64,000 bases of DNA, from positions 41,203,115 through 41,267,114 of the forward strand of contig OX578278.1 in the NCBI GenBank assembly GCA_951217055.1, given 5' to 3'. Positions 1 to 12,190 of this stretch are shown in pieces. The number at the start of each line of letters is the position of its first letter. Positions within the stretch are counted from its first letter, which is position 1. Under the pieces are notes generated by a model. The model was not told the DNA's origin. It made no database searches and saw nothing but the letters and a program-made list of their open reading frames with translations. Origin of the DNA: Gerris lacustris (Eukaryota; Arthropoda; Insecta; Hemiptera; Gerridae). The translations under genes and the position numbers were made by a program.

Positions 1-1414
1 AGATTCTTCAGTCTATCCTGAAAACTAATAGGAACTGCTCTGACATTGAAGCTAATGTAATGTAATAAATATCAGGATATTACTGAAACATTTGAAAGCT
101 GGCTTAGAAGTAATTCTTTAAACTCTGCTAAGGCTACTTGATGTTTAAAAAGGTCTCCTAATGAGAGTAAAACCATTCCATCTGAGACTTGAATACTTTT
201 TTTTTGTTACTAATAAACTTTGTTTTTAGTACAGTTCTCCTAGTAATGCAATTAGAAACTATCCTTTACAGTTGTGACCTCTAGGTAATCTTCTCAGAAT
301 TTACAGTAGGGGAAGTTCCCTTTTATTTGGACAGTTTTGTATCTTGGACACTTGTCCCCATTACAATTCCTGGGAGAGAGGCAATTTTTTTGTGATACTA
401 CTTGTCAGAGAGTAGCCTGGCAACACTATTTTAGCAACCTTTAGGCCTTATGGAAACCTCCCCTACATTAAGTTTATAGTGAATTCACTCCTAATATTAT
501 TTAATATAATATATTAAATAAAATATATAATATATTAAAATAATATAATATATGAAGGTTACACGGGAAAAAGGATGAGAGTCACTTTTTTTGTATTTCG
601 AGAAAAATGGAAAAGAAAGTTTACAGACTCCTGGAAAAGCTATTTGTGGTGTTATAATTATTTTAGGTAAATAAATGATTATTATAATCATTCTTAATCA
701 TATTTAATTTGAGAAAAAGACCTTAATTTGGAATTTACAGCAGTTATTATCAAATATAGCTAAAATACATTGGACTTTCATCTTTTTTCCCCAGGAATGT
801 TTGGTCAAATAGTCAATTGAAACTGGAAAAAACTTCTTTTTTTTTATTAATTCTTCTGATTATTTTATTTCTTTTTTTTATTCTCTCATTAAACGATTAT
901 TTCATAATTATATTGTTATAGTTATTTGACATTTAATTATTTATTTAAAAAAAAACATTAAAAAAAGGAATACAAAAGAAAAATTTAAGGACATTAAAAT
1001 TAACACAAAAAGAGTAACGACCATTAAACATTTTGCAGTAAAAATATACTCTGTTGATTCTGAATTTATTTTGAAGCACCAAAAAGGTCTTGCTGCATCT
1101 ACCTGGCTCATGCCACACTTACTATGCAGCTATTCAAAGTATCAGTTCATTACACAAAAACTTCAGTTCCTGAGTTTTTAAACTGAGTTTCATTTTTAAT
1201 TTTTTTGTGAATTAAGCCATATTGATGTGGAAAAGTAAATCACTACTTCATGGTTGTTTATTTACTTTTTTCTCATAGTGCATTGAAATCCAAACCTGGA
1301 GGGGTCGGCATTTTGCTTGATAGAGAACAATGCGTATCTTATAATACAATATTTTCTCGGGAATCATTTCCGGAATCAACTAAATATTTACTTATACAAT
1401 ATGTTTGTGTTTAG
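1..1414. other. Intron sequence upstream of the first visible NRF1 exon
   Basis: AT-rich sequence with no convincing coding exon. The plus-strand exon beginning at 1415 is in the middle of a protein, so this stretch is most simply intron of the same gene. The alternating A/T block around 495-550 is simple sequence. I see no RNA gene here. Confidence 0.6.
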
Positions 1415-4400
1415 GTGGGTCTGCAGGCAGTGGTGGTAGTTGCTACACCAGGGTCGGTGAAGGGAAACTACAAAGTATTTGGTTCAAATCCTCTAGAGGA
1501 GGTTGTACGAGGTCTAAAGGATGAAGTACTCGAAGGACTGGAGGCAGCACTGGAAGTTCAAGCTCCTGAGAAAACCAAGCCAGATCCCATGCTGTATGAG
1601 CTCCCGGAGCTTATAGTCGACGGAATACCAACCCCTGTTGAGAAAATGACTCAGGCTCAGCTTCGAACATTTATACCTCTTATGATGAAATACTCCACAG
1701 GTAAACTAAATTCTCTTTACTCTTTATATTCTTGTTAAGGTTTGGCAGAGAGAGAAGATTATATAACTTTTTTTATTAATTTTTCTTTTCTTCTAAGTCT
1801 ATAGGGATGATAATTAAAAGAGCATTACTTTTTTTTTAAATCTTTCTTTACTATGGCAAATTTTCACCCATACCTGGCCGGCCATCATCCGGCCTTTATC
1901 TAAATATAAAATGTGAAGTGAGTCAACTCCTACCATTACTTTTTACCTATATATATAATATGAATTACATAGAAGGGAATTACTATCCACTTTAATTATT
2001 GATAGGTTACTCTAACTTTTTTTTTTTTTTTTTTTTTCCGTGGGACATTAAAGATAAAGTCTAAAGCACAGTAAAATACAAATAAAAGTTTTCGTGGGTC
2101 CTTTATGATATAATAAAATGGATTATATTTTTAACAATTTACCAAAAAAGGTAATAGAAGAAAACCTAAGGTAACAGAAAAAATGTTAACAAGAAAGAAT
2201 AAAAATAAATGGTCAAAAATAACACAGAAAAAAAATTGTCTATACAAAAGTTAAGAAACTTTTTTAAAAATGTAGTTAATGTACAATATACAAGGTTGGT
2301 TAGAGAAAGAGAGAGAGAGAGAGAGAAAAAAAAAAAAAATGGTTTAATTGAAAAGTAAAAAAAAAAATCCCACCTATTCGTCTTTAATTTATTGTTTGTC
2401 AAACAATTTTTCTTATGTTACCTTAGTTTTTAGGGTTTTATAGATCATCCTTAAAATCCTTATGCCTTGAGTGATGAGTTTGTCCGTCTGTCGTAGTTTG
2501 GTTCATATCCTCTGAACCGTTCACGCTAGAGAGTTGAAATTTAAAATACTAGTGTAACTTTTTGACCCACACATAAAAAAAATGTAGAGAAGTTAAACAT
2601 TTAATATGCGCATGCGCAAAAATGTGCTAAGCTCATTTTTTTTTTTTTTTTAGAGGGTATCAAATGAAAGCTCCTGAAGAGTTGATTACAAACTACATAA
2701 CATTTTATGAGTATTGTAATAATGAGTACTTTTTAATGCCTGATGAAGTAGAAAGCTACTGATGAGTAGATTACAAATATATAAATGCATTTAAAAATTG
2801 CATTTATAAATAACCAACCTATCATGGTAATAACTTATGGTGGAGCGATGAAAATTTTCGGAAAAAATTTGATTTACCTTTTTGTTATTACCAATAAAAT
2901 ACATTGTGACCCCCCCCCCCCCCCCCCCCGGAATCGAACCAGGGACCCCTACTCTATTCGTTGTTTATATTTATTTACTTTCATATAGGGTGGGATGGGG
3001 AAATAATATATATTTTTTTTTTTTCAGAATATAAGAACGTATATGCTTAGTAACCTGCGAAACCCTACCTGAAAAATTCTTTGATGCAATTATTTCCGTG
3101 TAATTTTTCTAACTATTGTAGAGCTTATTTTGAAGATAGAGCTCATTATCTGTAACAGTGCTAGGATATACCCTGATGTAGACAGATATTTCGCAAAAGC
3201 ATTTACTGTAATAATTTTTTGTAGGTCGAGGGAAACCTGGCTGGAACCGGGAGTCAGCCAAGCCTCCATGGTGGCCTCCTAATGTTCCTTGGGCTAACGT
3301 CAGGATAGATGCAAGATCTACGGACGTGAAGCACTCTAACTCGTGGACAGAGACCCTGCGTCAGATAGTTATCTCCTGCTACAAGTACCATGGCAGAGAG
3401 GACTTACTCAATGTCTACGATAGCTCGGCCAACAAGGAACAGGTTCGACGACTCTTGCACCAAAATATTGTAATTGGCAGACAAGCTAGGCTATTATAAT
3501 TGAAAATATGTGGCAGAAGTTAAAATAAATTATATGTCCAATATAATGTAGCTATGTTTTATGGAGGATTAAAATATTTTTAAAACTTAATCCTATGAAC
3601 CTAACTTAATTTTTATGAAGATTTTTAAAAATAATGTTATAAAAATAGATTGGGAATTATGCTGATCAAATGTTACCTTCAAGCAAAATATCACAGGTTA
3701 CAATATGAATTAAGTTATAGTGCCAAATGTTGACACTACACTAACTAATTTAGAAGGGAGTGGTTAGTGTACTCATTAAGTCTCGCCTGAAACCAAGGTC
3801 ATTATCAATATCCCTGGATGGTTCGAATCCCAGGTAGGTAAGACATGTTTCACACTGATTATCAGGTACTTCTTTACATTGTTACTCCCCTATGGTTTTT
3901 TTTTTTTTTTTTTAAATATAAATGACTTTGACTAAATAACTATTAAGACAAAGGAATGTTTAGTCTAATGTACTTTAGTACAAAGGTTAGTGTGTTGAAA
4001 AACACACTGTACAACAAAGTCAAAACAATACATTTGACAAGTTTCTCAAGAAATGGCTGTTATATAAGATATGATAAACTATTTATTCCCCGTTAGTATT
4101 GTGTACAGTAAAATTATATGGTTTTACAAATTTTTTCATCAAACTAACATAGAGATCAGCCAAAGCTGTGGATGGCCAATCGGCCACTAATTCTTGATAG
4201 TATATACCTAAAAGTTGATGCCAAAAAATAAAATACCTAAGCATGAGCAAACAGGAGATCTAAAAGTAGTGCTAGTGAATATGACAGTATTAAGTTTTGA
4301 ATCAACAAATGTGTTTAAATGATATTTCATGTGCATTCAATACAAATAGATCCTAGGAAAAGCTATATTGAATTTGGATAACATACATTACTCACTAGTT

Positions 4401-4895
4401 TACTCATGAATCTTGCTTGAACTCAACTCGGTGTTTTCATGTGGTTTACAATGCTCCATTAAAATATAGCTATCATTATTGGTTAAAATTCTTCAGTTCA
4501 ACCATTTTAGAAGTTAAAAAAATAATGAATGCTTGTTAGTATATGAATACTGCATAGTTGTGGAATGGTAAATTAGTTTTTTCATGTTACAACACGACAT
4601 TGCTGACCGAATTTTGTTTCTTTTCTAGGTGGCTGAACCTAGTGTGCAGACCTTCACAACGACTGACGGGGCAATCTACCAGATCTCTTCAGACCAGATA
4701 ATTACCATCCCGGAGGAACACCTGGACTTGATAACACAACAGGAACAGGGCAACCAGCAGATAATATTCACCTCAGAGGATGGATCAACTTATCCTGTAG
4801 CTGTGTCAGGCATAATCACGGTGCCGATGACCACCCCTGTATACCAGGCCTTCGTACCGGCCAACGTCTCACCAGTAGAGCTTATAGAGCAATAA
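1415..4895 (+). CDS. ewg: NRF1 / erect wing transcription factor, last three coding exons (5' part outside window)
   Basis: Three exons join in frame: 1415-1700, 3225-3442 and 4629-4895 (stop TAA at 4893-4895), giving the last 256 residues. Exons one and two carry the family's conserved DNA-binding and dimerisation region. Visible blocks include KMTQAQLRTFIPLMMKYSTG, GRGKPGW, KPPWWPPNVPWANVR, a Ser-Trp-Thr stretch, and CYKYHGREDLL. The joint between these exons splits a glycine codon (phase 1), with AG acceptors and GT donors. The last exon encodes a Gln/Thr/Ile-rich tail (TFTTTDGAIYQIS, then TSEDGSTYP) like the activation region of the family, ending VELIEQ. NRF1 proteins bind the palindrome TGCGCATGCGCA as dimers in the nucleus. 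In flies the homologue erect wing acts in neurons and flight muscle. The upstream N-terminal exons are absent from this window. The family assignment is very secure; the joining of the last exon rests on phase and similarity of the tail. Confidence 0.9.
2426..3076 (+). repeat. Dispersed repeat, copy 1 (partner at 62614-63176)
   Basis: This copy shares long stretches with 62614-63176 in the same orientation: CTTATGCC, TGTCCGTC, TTTGGTTCATATC, TTTTTGACCCACACATA, GAGAAGTTAAA, ATACATTGTG, and near the end ACTTTCATATAGG. The outer ends read TTTTTAGGGTTTT and GAAACCCTA, so the copy may have short inverted termini. A run of about 20 C (2910-2929) and a B-box-like GGTTCGATTC (minus strand, about 2930-2940) lie inside. 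It sits in an intron of the NRF1 gene. No coding capacity was seen. Confidence 0.7.
2607..2618. promoter_or_regulatory. Perfect NRF1 binding palindrome TGCGCATGCGCA
   Basis: The 12-bp sequence TGCGCATGCGCA exactly matches the known NRF1 consensus YGCGCATGCGCR. It lies in the intron between two exons that encode the NRF1 DNA-binding domain. It is part of a dispersed repeat, and the other copy has TGCACATGCGCA at 62795-62806. The match is seen directly; any regulatory use is inference. Confidence 0.45.
3755..3865 (+). repeat. tRNA-derived SINE-like copy
   Basis: An A-box-like AGTGGTTAGTG is followed about 75 bases later by the B-box-like GGTTCGAATCCC, then by the shared tail GGTAAGACATGTTTCACACTG. 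The tail words recur at 5870-5900 and 20160-20195. The cloverleaf is not maintained, so this is not a tRNA gene. It lies in an NRF1 intron and runs directly into a fold-back element. Confidence 0.6.
3866..3990 (+). mobile_element. Fold-back miniature element, truncated copy
   Basis: It begins ACTTCTTTACATTGTTACTC and continues with AATGACTTTGACTAAATAAC, TATTAAGACAAAGG, AATGTTTAGT and AATGTACTTTAG. These words occur in the same order in fuller copies at 52035-52266 and 61899-62120. The right inverted arm is missing here. Confidence 0.65.
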
Positions 4896-4986
4896 CCCGG
4901 TTAGTTCTCTTTCACTGTCCACTAAAATCACACCTTTATAAAATAATTTCTTAATTTAACTTCTATTTAAGATGGTACACCACCAA

Positions 4987-4992
4987 AATAAA
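4987..4992 (+). terminator. Candidate polyadenylation signal AATAAA for the NRF1 gene
   Basis: This is the first AATAAA after the stop codon at 4893-4895, about 90 bases downstream. Such hexamers are frequent in AT-rich DNA. A longer or spliced 3' UTR is also possible, because GGTTAG resembling a donor follows the stop at about 4899. Confidence 0.3.
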
Positions 4993-5799
4993 ATTTATAA
5001 GTTTAAAGGATAATACTTTAGTACAAAAAACTTTTTGTATTAGCTCTTATATCTTTAAAAATACTTGTGATATTTTATTTTTTTATCAAGAGTAGCCCAC
5101 AGCTGGCTACATACTAATTTCTAGCTTCTGTGCTCATTTACTATTGACTAAAAAAGAAGAAAAACCAAAATTTAAATGATTGATTACTGATTCCCGTGGG
5201 GATCACATTATGTTATACTCATATGACTACTTGTTCAATGATAGGACGTAAAGAAGCTTTTGTGCCACACTGGCTGATATTTTTATATTTAAAACATTTT
5301 TATGCTACTTACCTTTTACTCTTGCTAATTTAGTTAATCTATTTTTATTTTTCTCTGTTTTCAGATTCCAAAACTAAACCTGAGGAAAATAGTTAGATAT
5401 GAAGTGGTTTTCATTTTTCTTTTATTTTTTCTAAGTAATGCATTATTATTATTATTATAATTATTTAAAAAAAGAAACTAAATCTAGAAGGCAGCTTAAT
5501 GACTAGGAGATTTAAAGCGGCGTAATGTAACCGAGCACTATATATTTAGTAATTGATAACATTCGTGTTACTCTCTAGTTTACACATAAGCCTTGCTTCC
5601 TGTCTTATCATACTCCTTATCTTTTTAAGTTTTTATTTGCTATTCACCGAGTTTCCTCTAAAGGTTCCTAAATACATATTCAACTTCGCCTCTTTCTTCC
5701 TTAGTGAATACATTAAAATTATTACATAAAAATAATAATTAATTAAAATGTCAAACTATTGTAACCAATTATTTTAATGAGGGATGTAGGGGAATTAGT

Positions 5800-5960
5800 G
5801 TAAGCGAGTGGTTATCGAACTCTCAATTCATCTGAAACCAAATTTTAAAAGACATATTGATGGTTCAAATCTCAGAGAGGTGAGACATGTTTCACACCGT
5901 CCGTAAATCAAGTAGATGTGTAATGTGGTTGATTCCTCAATAATGTTTTGTTGGTTGGGA
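5800..5960 (+). repeat. tRNA-derived SINE-like copy
   Basis: A-box-like GAGTGGTTATCG, a diverged B box TGGTTCAAATCTC, then GAGAGGTGAGACATGTTTCA and a tail ending in GGGACTTAAAAGAAAAGG. The order of elements and the GAGGTGAG-TGTTTCACA word match the copy at 20080-20265. Confidence 0.6.
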
Positions 5961-8136
5961 CTTAAAAGAAAAGGTAACAATAATTATTGAATGAAAAATG
6001 TTATCAAAGAAAACTCAAGTTTTCAGGAGATAAAAATATATACATATATGTATAAAATAAATTATATATAAAATTACTCCAGTTAACTTGAATATTTTTT
6101 TAATGAAAATTTGTAATTAAGCATTATTTCCTAGGTGCCCTATTGTAGATATGCTTTTTTTTTTTTATAATAATAGGAATGCTGAAATACCAATCACACG
6201 AGTGCTAAGTACCAATCTTGCAAATCTAGGTCCAGATAGAGAAGTGGCACCAATAGTTTTGTTAAGTAGAGGTGTATGCAACCTTTGATGTAATACCCTC
6301 TCTTCCTTTGAGTGAATTTTGTCTTGGTTCTCACCTCTTCCCATAACTGACATTTTGGTCTCTATCTTTCTTAAAAATTGTATCTTAGGCCGTATGCTAT
6401 ACAGTCCTGGTTTGACTCTTTTACGGAGGAGTTAACTAATTTACTGTGACAAGCTGCTGGGGCTATAAAAAGTTATTTTGTTCAATTAGTATGTGCCAGG
6501 AAGGCTATGATCTTCTTTTCTGCCTCTATTTGAATTAATTATATTTAGTTTTCAATCATACTTGCACTACAGTCATTTGGGTACCCAGTGGGGTTTGCAT
6601 TCTAAGGACATGGAGTACATAGCCCTGCACTCCCCTCCCCCTCTCTCTGGTAATTGCAAATAAATTAAGTTTTATGAGTAACATTAAATTGATGAAATAA
6701 AAATTGAGGATAACGAAAATCAATCAGAATCAAAATTGTGGATTTACCAACGTTTCAGAAACATTAATTTCCTTCCTAAAAAAATCACCAATCTTGTTTT
6801 TCACCATTTTAAGAATTCCAAAAATAATTATTTAAGTAAATGAATTGAAAAATGTATTTTACTTCCTTAAGTTATGAGCATACATTAAAGAAGTAAAATA
6901 CATTTTTTTCTAATAACATCGATAAAGCCACAATTTTTGAGTTTTTTACTTTTGATTCTCACTATTTATTTAATTCGCTGTCGATGATCCACATAGATAT
7001 TAAAAATAGTGGTTAGAGGTCTCGTGTGTAATTTATTTGTATAAGTTTTTTTTTTTTTTTATTAAAAAAATAAATTTATTAACATATAAAATTGTAATTT
7101 TTTAACCAAATCAATCAGTCAATAAATAATGTTTAACCGTTTTATATGATAAATATATATATAAATAAAAATTCTCGAGAAAGGGATTTTATTAAAAATA
7201 AACGAAAATAATCTTTTGATTTTGTGTTTAAACTTAGTGTTTTTCTTCTAGGTGTATAACCAAGCTCTGAAACACCCTTCAAATAACAAATAAATAAATA
7301 ATTTGTATATTTCACAATTTGAATTAGGAAATAAATTAATTCCAGCCTATATACCAATTTATAGAATATAAATTAATATACTAAGAATATTTGTGTTTTT
7401 ATTCTATTTTTATTATTATTATTAATTTTATTTTCACTTTATTTTCTTTTAATGAAGTTCTGTAGTGTCGAGGATTGATAAAAAAAACTTGATGTTCTTT
7501 GCATCATATAATATTTGTTATAATAGACAAGTGGGCCTTAGTAGATCCTAACAATAAAGTGAAGCAGCTTGCTATATGAATGGGTAGCTGCTTGTGTGAA
7601 GTTGCTACTAACTGGTTATGAATGCCTATTACAAGGTTAGTACGGCTAATAAAGGCCACTCTAAACCCGTGTCTTGAATTACATATATAGTTGTATTAGC
7701 CCTTTGGCACGCCTAGACCCTAAACAGGCGCCTCAGAATTAGTTAGTTTGCTTAAAAGAGATTCCTGGAGATGTCTAGTCGATAGAAGTGACAGTTTGTT
7801 TAGGTATTTTTGAAATGTGTAAGATTTATGAAATAACAAAGATCTATTATTATTATTTTTATATATTAGTGGGTTGAAAACTTAGTCATTTATCTAGACT
7901 TAGATTTCTTATTATTATTACTGTTGTTAAATAATTTATTTTCATTACTAAATAGCTCTTCCATATTTCTTTTTAACATTATTCTTTTTTTTTTCTTCTT
8001 TATTTCTTTTTTTAACATTAAATTGATAGACTAAAACAGAAGTATATATATATATATATATATTTTTTTTTTCATATATTAAATTATAAATGCTAGCTAT
8101 CATTAAAGAATTTTTATTTTGGATACGACAGGAGAA

Positions 8137-8460
8137 CAGGGCCGTTTCTACTAATACGCAAGACTAGGCGGTCGCCTAGGGCGGCAAACTTTTTGGGGCA
8201 GCAAAAGGAAGAGGGAAAAATGAATGTTTAATCAAAAATGAAGAAATCGAGCAAATTAGGAGAGAAAAAATAATTATAGGAAAATTTTTATTGTTTTCAA
8301 AAACATATACCGAACAATTACTTAATTTGTGTTTACTTAGAGGAAATAAACTCAAGTGGAGACAAATTAAGAACCCATTAGGTTGTAAATGGGCCAAAAC
8401 AAGTGAGAGGAAAATTTTGTTTTGATGAGAAACTCAAATTAATAGAAACCTATCTACGCA
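8137..8460 (+). mobile_element. Possible hAT-like transposon end
   Basis: The stretch CAGGGCCGTTTCTACTAATA followed by GACTAGGCGGTCGCCTAGGG resembles terminal sequences of hAT-type elements found in many animals. No matching right end or target duplication was found, so the limits are uncertain. Confidence 0.3.
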
Positions 8461-8726
8461 GTTCCATGAGCCAATAAAGCCACTATTTTATTAGAAAAAG
8501 ACATTACTTACCAGCTGGACACTAGAGATCTTATTAAAGACTTTTCCTAAAATATAGGCAAGGAAGGTACTAAACAGCCAAAGAAAGTTAAAATAAAGAA
8601 CCTAAAATACCTCTAAAGTTATAAGAGACATTTGAAATGAAATAAAATATAAAAGTCCTTATTTAATTTAATTTTTGATGGGATTTATGTTAAGTAAAAG
8701 TTGTATTGTATCTAATATGTTAATTT

Positions 8727-8778
8727 CTTCTAGCCTTGATGACTAGGCTAGAAGTAGTTACAAGGCTTTGTAACTACT
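8727..8778. repeat. Two adjacent perfect hairpins
   Basis: CTTCTAGCC (8727-8735) pairs with GGCTAGAAG (8746-8754). It overlaps the start of a second hairpin in which AGTAGTTACAA (8753-8763) pairs with TTGTAACTACT (8768-8778). The arms are exact. No gene context explains them. Confidence 0.7.
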
Positions 8779-9314
8779 TTTTGACAACACAAAAAACAGT
8801 TTTTTGTTTTTTTAAGGTGTTGATTTTGTTTTTTTTTCTGAAAAACAAGTATTCACATTTCTTAGCTATAGATAACAGGTAATAATTTAGGATTGAAAGG
8901 AAGTACCATAGTGTAAGGAGACAGAAGCAGTGCTTGGGGAGAGTATAATTCGAAGATTAGCATGCTGTGAGTATAAGCCCACAGTGAAATTGAGTAAAAC
9001 ACTCCTTCTTTAGATGTGTGATCTCCAGGAAAGATCTAGTTACGTATTTTGTAAATCCCAAGATTAAAAACTCATTGTTAGGATTCTTCATAAGGTATTT
9101 ACTCATAATAAAATAATCTATTGGAATTAATGTTGCTAATGATTTTTTTTTCATTTTGCTTACTTTTTTTTGTGATTGTTCCTACATTTAAACAAGGAAA
9201 AAACGAATATTTTTATTTTTAATTTTTTTATACTATTAGGAAATAGATCTTTGACATTTCAAAGTCTATACGTATTAAATTCTTCAAGCTTAATTATTTT
9301 TAATGTATTTTCAT

Positions 9315-9406
9315 AAAGGGCCCCATACATGTTAAAATAATACAACATGTTAGGGTTGATCTTCAAACCAAGTTCACAATATGCCTCAACCTGTATGGGG
9401 CTTTTT
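9315..9406. mobile_element. Small fold-back element
   Basis: The left end AAAGGGCCCCATACATGTT is matched inverted by AACCTGTATGGGGCTTTTT at the right. The 90-bp unit has no coding capacity. It is probably a miniature inverted-repeat element; no target duplication could be defined. Confidence 0.5.
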
Positions 9407-10004
9407 AGAATATTCTATTGTAAGAATATAAAAATATATCATATGAATATAATGAATTCTCTTCTTTAGAAATAAAATTAATTAAAAAAATCAATCTTCG
9501 ATCTCATTGAATTTATTAATATAGAATATTTTAAAAAGCAAAACAAACTTGCAAATAGTCAATTTTTTATCTCTAAAAATTATTTTAATGTACCGAAAAT
9601 TGTAAAAGAAAGCTTGATTGCAAATGTTGTTTTTTTTGTGTAAAAAAACACTTGTTGTTTTTGTCGCTTGTGTAATTTTTTCTTTAATTTCCTCATAACT
9701 TTTTTTTGTCATGTATTATCTTTGCTTATAAATATATAAATAGATTTATACATATATATATATATATATATTTATAAATAAACCAATTTATAAATATTAT
9801 ACATATTAATTATAAAGGAATAGATTGCACTTATATGTTTTTTTTTTTTTGTTTCATTTATTTATTCGTAATATTGTTGATTTAGACTTTTTTTGTTGTT
9901 ATTATTATTGTTTTTCACTTACATTATGTTGTATTATTTTATTAAAAAAGTTGGTATTTATTATTATTATTTAATATGTTTAATCATGAATGCACCAATT
10001 ATAG

Positions 10005-10260
10005 TACATTACACGTCGAGTGCGGAAAGTAGCATTTTGCTTGTGAGTGTGGAGTTTGCACCTGAGCGACAGCGAGGGTAGTAAAACCACATGAACAATG
10101 CAAAATGCCGTTTTCGATTGTTAGATTTAAATAATAAATACAGAAAAAATACCGCCCTAGGGTGGTAAACTCTTCTACACATGAATGGTGGTAAACACTT
10201 TCTACACATCTAAAGAGAGATACAATGTTTATTTCGTATCAATCGTAGATAAATTACTTT
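10005..10260 (-). repeat. Dispersed repeat, inverted relative to 41117-41640
   Basis: Read on the minus strand, this segment shares words with 41117-41640: GTGGTTTTACTACCCT, GCTGTCGCT, AGGTGCAAACTCCACACT, GCAAAATGCTACTTTCCGCA, and GTAATGTACTAT. At the other end GATACGAAATAAACATTGTA corresponds to 41128-41150. The inner parts differ in length. Neither copy keeps a full coding region. Confidence 0.7.
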
Positions 10261-11286
10261 AAAGTCAGTTATTAGATAATAGTTGATTTTTTTAAATGTT
10301 AGCAAATAACATTGAAAATATAATATGTTTATTTATACAATTAATCTTTAAATTTCACAATTCTACTGAACACAATCACGAATTCCAGTAAAATATTCCT
10401 CGAATTTAAGTTTTCCCTTAATACATCTTAATAGACCTACTGTTGGCAATTTTAGTTTAATATAGCTATCAGAAAATAAGTTAAAATCCTGTCATAAATA
10501 AGTGTTTGCAGTCACAAAAGTTTAAGACTTTATCTTGGGTTTCGGCTTGTCTTTTGGGACAGTTGGATATCTGTAGCCTAGGGATATTTGGAACCCCTGA
10601 GCGGTAAGGCATCATGTTTCATGTGGATATAATTCAACAAATTCTTAAAATAAATAAGTCTACACTCTCAAAATTATTGCAATTAGGTCAATTTTACAGA
10701 AGATCAAAATATTGAATATAAAATACATTTTAAATTGATTATTTGAGATAGTTAAACATTAAATTTGTATTCTTTCCCTCCATGTTTTGAAATCAAGGTG
10801 AGCACAGATTGTAAAAATTCCTTTTACTTTTATAATTTTCACCCAAAATTGCAGTTATGACTTTTTTTTTACAATGTACCATCAAATAATATCAATATCA
10901 TAATAAAGAATCCTTTTTGTTTATCTAGCAATTTTTAAATTTAGAGAAAATATATTTATAAAGTCTTCCTTTTTTCACTCTGGATTTCCTTATACAGAAT
11001 ATAAATAAGTTGAGTACACTCCTTCGTAAAGTCTTCCTAGTTTATCCTAACAACGCCAAGTTTCAAATTATCAAGTAGAATTATTAAGGCCACCATTTTT
11101 TTTAAAATACTTAATTTTTGAAGAATTTCTTAATTGATTGAACACGCAATTGACAATGTAGAACAAAACTGAAAAAAGCATCTACTACAGTGCAAATTCA
11201 TAAAATGAGACAAATGTGTAAACTTTTTTTCACTTGTTAGTGGACGCATACAAATACAAATCAAACTGACATGTATTTACTTCTTC

Positions 11287-12190
11287 TTTTTTTTTTTTTT
11301 TTTTTTTTTTTGCATTTGCACGTGGAACCATACAGCCATAATTCTATTACAACCATTTAATAGGTTCTTAATTTATTTACTTAAATTAATTATGCTATCA
11401 GAAAAAAAAAATAGATTTCTATTTTTGACGATACAAGAAATTGAAATAAATGCTTGTAAATGGAAATCAACCGAGATGATAATAAAGATAAATAACAGAA
11501 GGGCTGTGTTATATTGCTAGCGTGTAATATTCTAAAAAATATTTCTCTTTGCGTTGAAAACTTTACACAACACAATATGATATGCTCTAAATCTTCTTCC
11601 ACATCACAATAGGTACAAATAGCAGAGTTTTCTTTTCCAATCTTATGTAAATATGCCTTACAAATGTCGTGATTAGCTCTGAGACAGTTAATTGTTGTTA
11701 TCATCCTCCTATGTTCATCAATTCCTTTAAACCAGGGATAAGATCCTACTTCACCTTGTATTAATTTGTAAAAAGAGCCTGCAGTGGTGGATTTGTACCA
11801 CCTATTCCACTGCTGCAGTGCCAAGCAGTTTATTTCCCTATAAAGATCATTTGCAGGTACTGGATACTGGTTTCCATACAATATGGCAAGCTCCTCATCT
11901 ATACTGCTCTCTTTAGCTAAAGCATCGACTCTCTCGTTGAATTCTATGCCTATGTGACCTTTAATCCATACGATAACAACTTTCTTTCCACTTTTATTCA
12001 AGTGATAACATAAACAAACAATACTGCACAATACATAATTATTGAGAATATGATAATTTTTATTTTTTATTGCTTCTACTGCACTCAAGTTGTCAGTAAA
12101 TATCACGTAATTAGAGTGGGTCATCCCCTCTATGCATCTAAGAGCTTCTAAAATAGCAATCAACTCGGTTGTATAATTAGACAAATATCT
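11287..12190 (-). mobile_element. 3' end of a non-LTR (LINE) retrotransposon: RNase H and zinc-finger tail
   Basis: The minus-strand reading frame 11390-12184 (264 residues) encodes an RNase H domain. Visible blocks are NYTTELIAILEAL with the catalytic Glu, VIFTDNLSAVEAI with a catalytic Asp, WIKGHIGIEFNERVDALAKE with the GH and final Asp, and a C-terminal CTYC...HIILCC zinc-binding motif near residue 190. This arrangement is typical of Jockey, I and R1-like elements. The reverse transcriptase and the first RNase H aspartate are missing, so the copy is 5'-truncated near 12190. On the minus strand the frame is followed by a short 3' UTR and an A tail, seen as about 27 T at 11287-11312. There is no host function. 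The frame is open throughout, which suggests a fairly recent insertion. Confidence 0.88.

Noticed and set aside
2928..2945. tRNA-like TTCGATTC sequence
   Set aside because: Only a B-box-like word; no acceptor, D or anticodon arm can be formed, so it is a repeat and not a tRNA gene.
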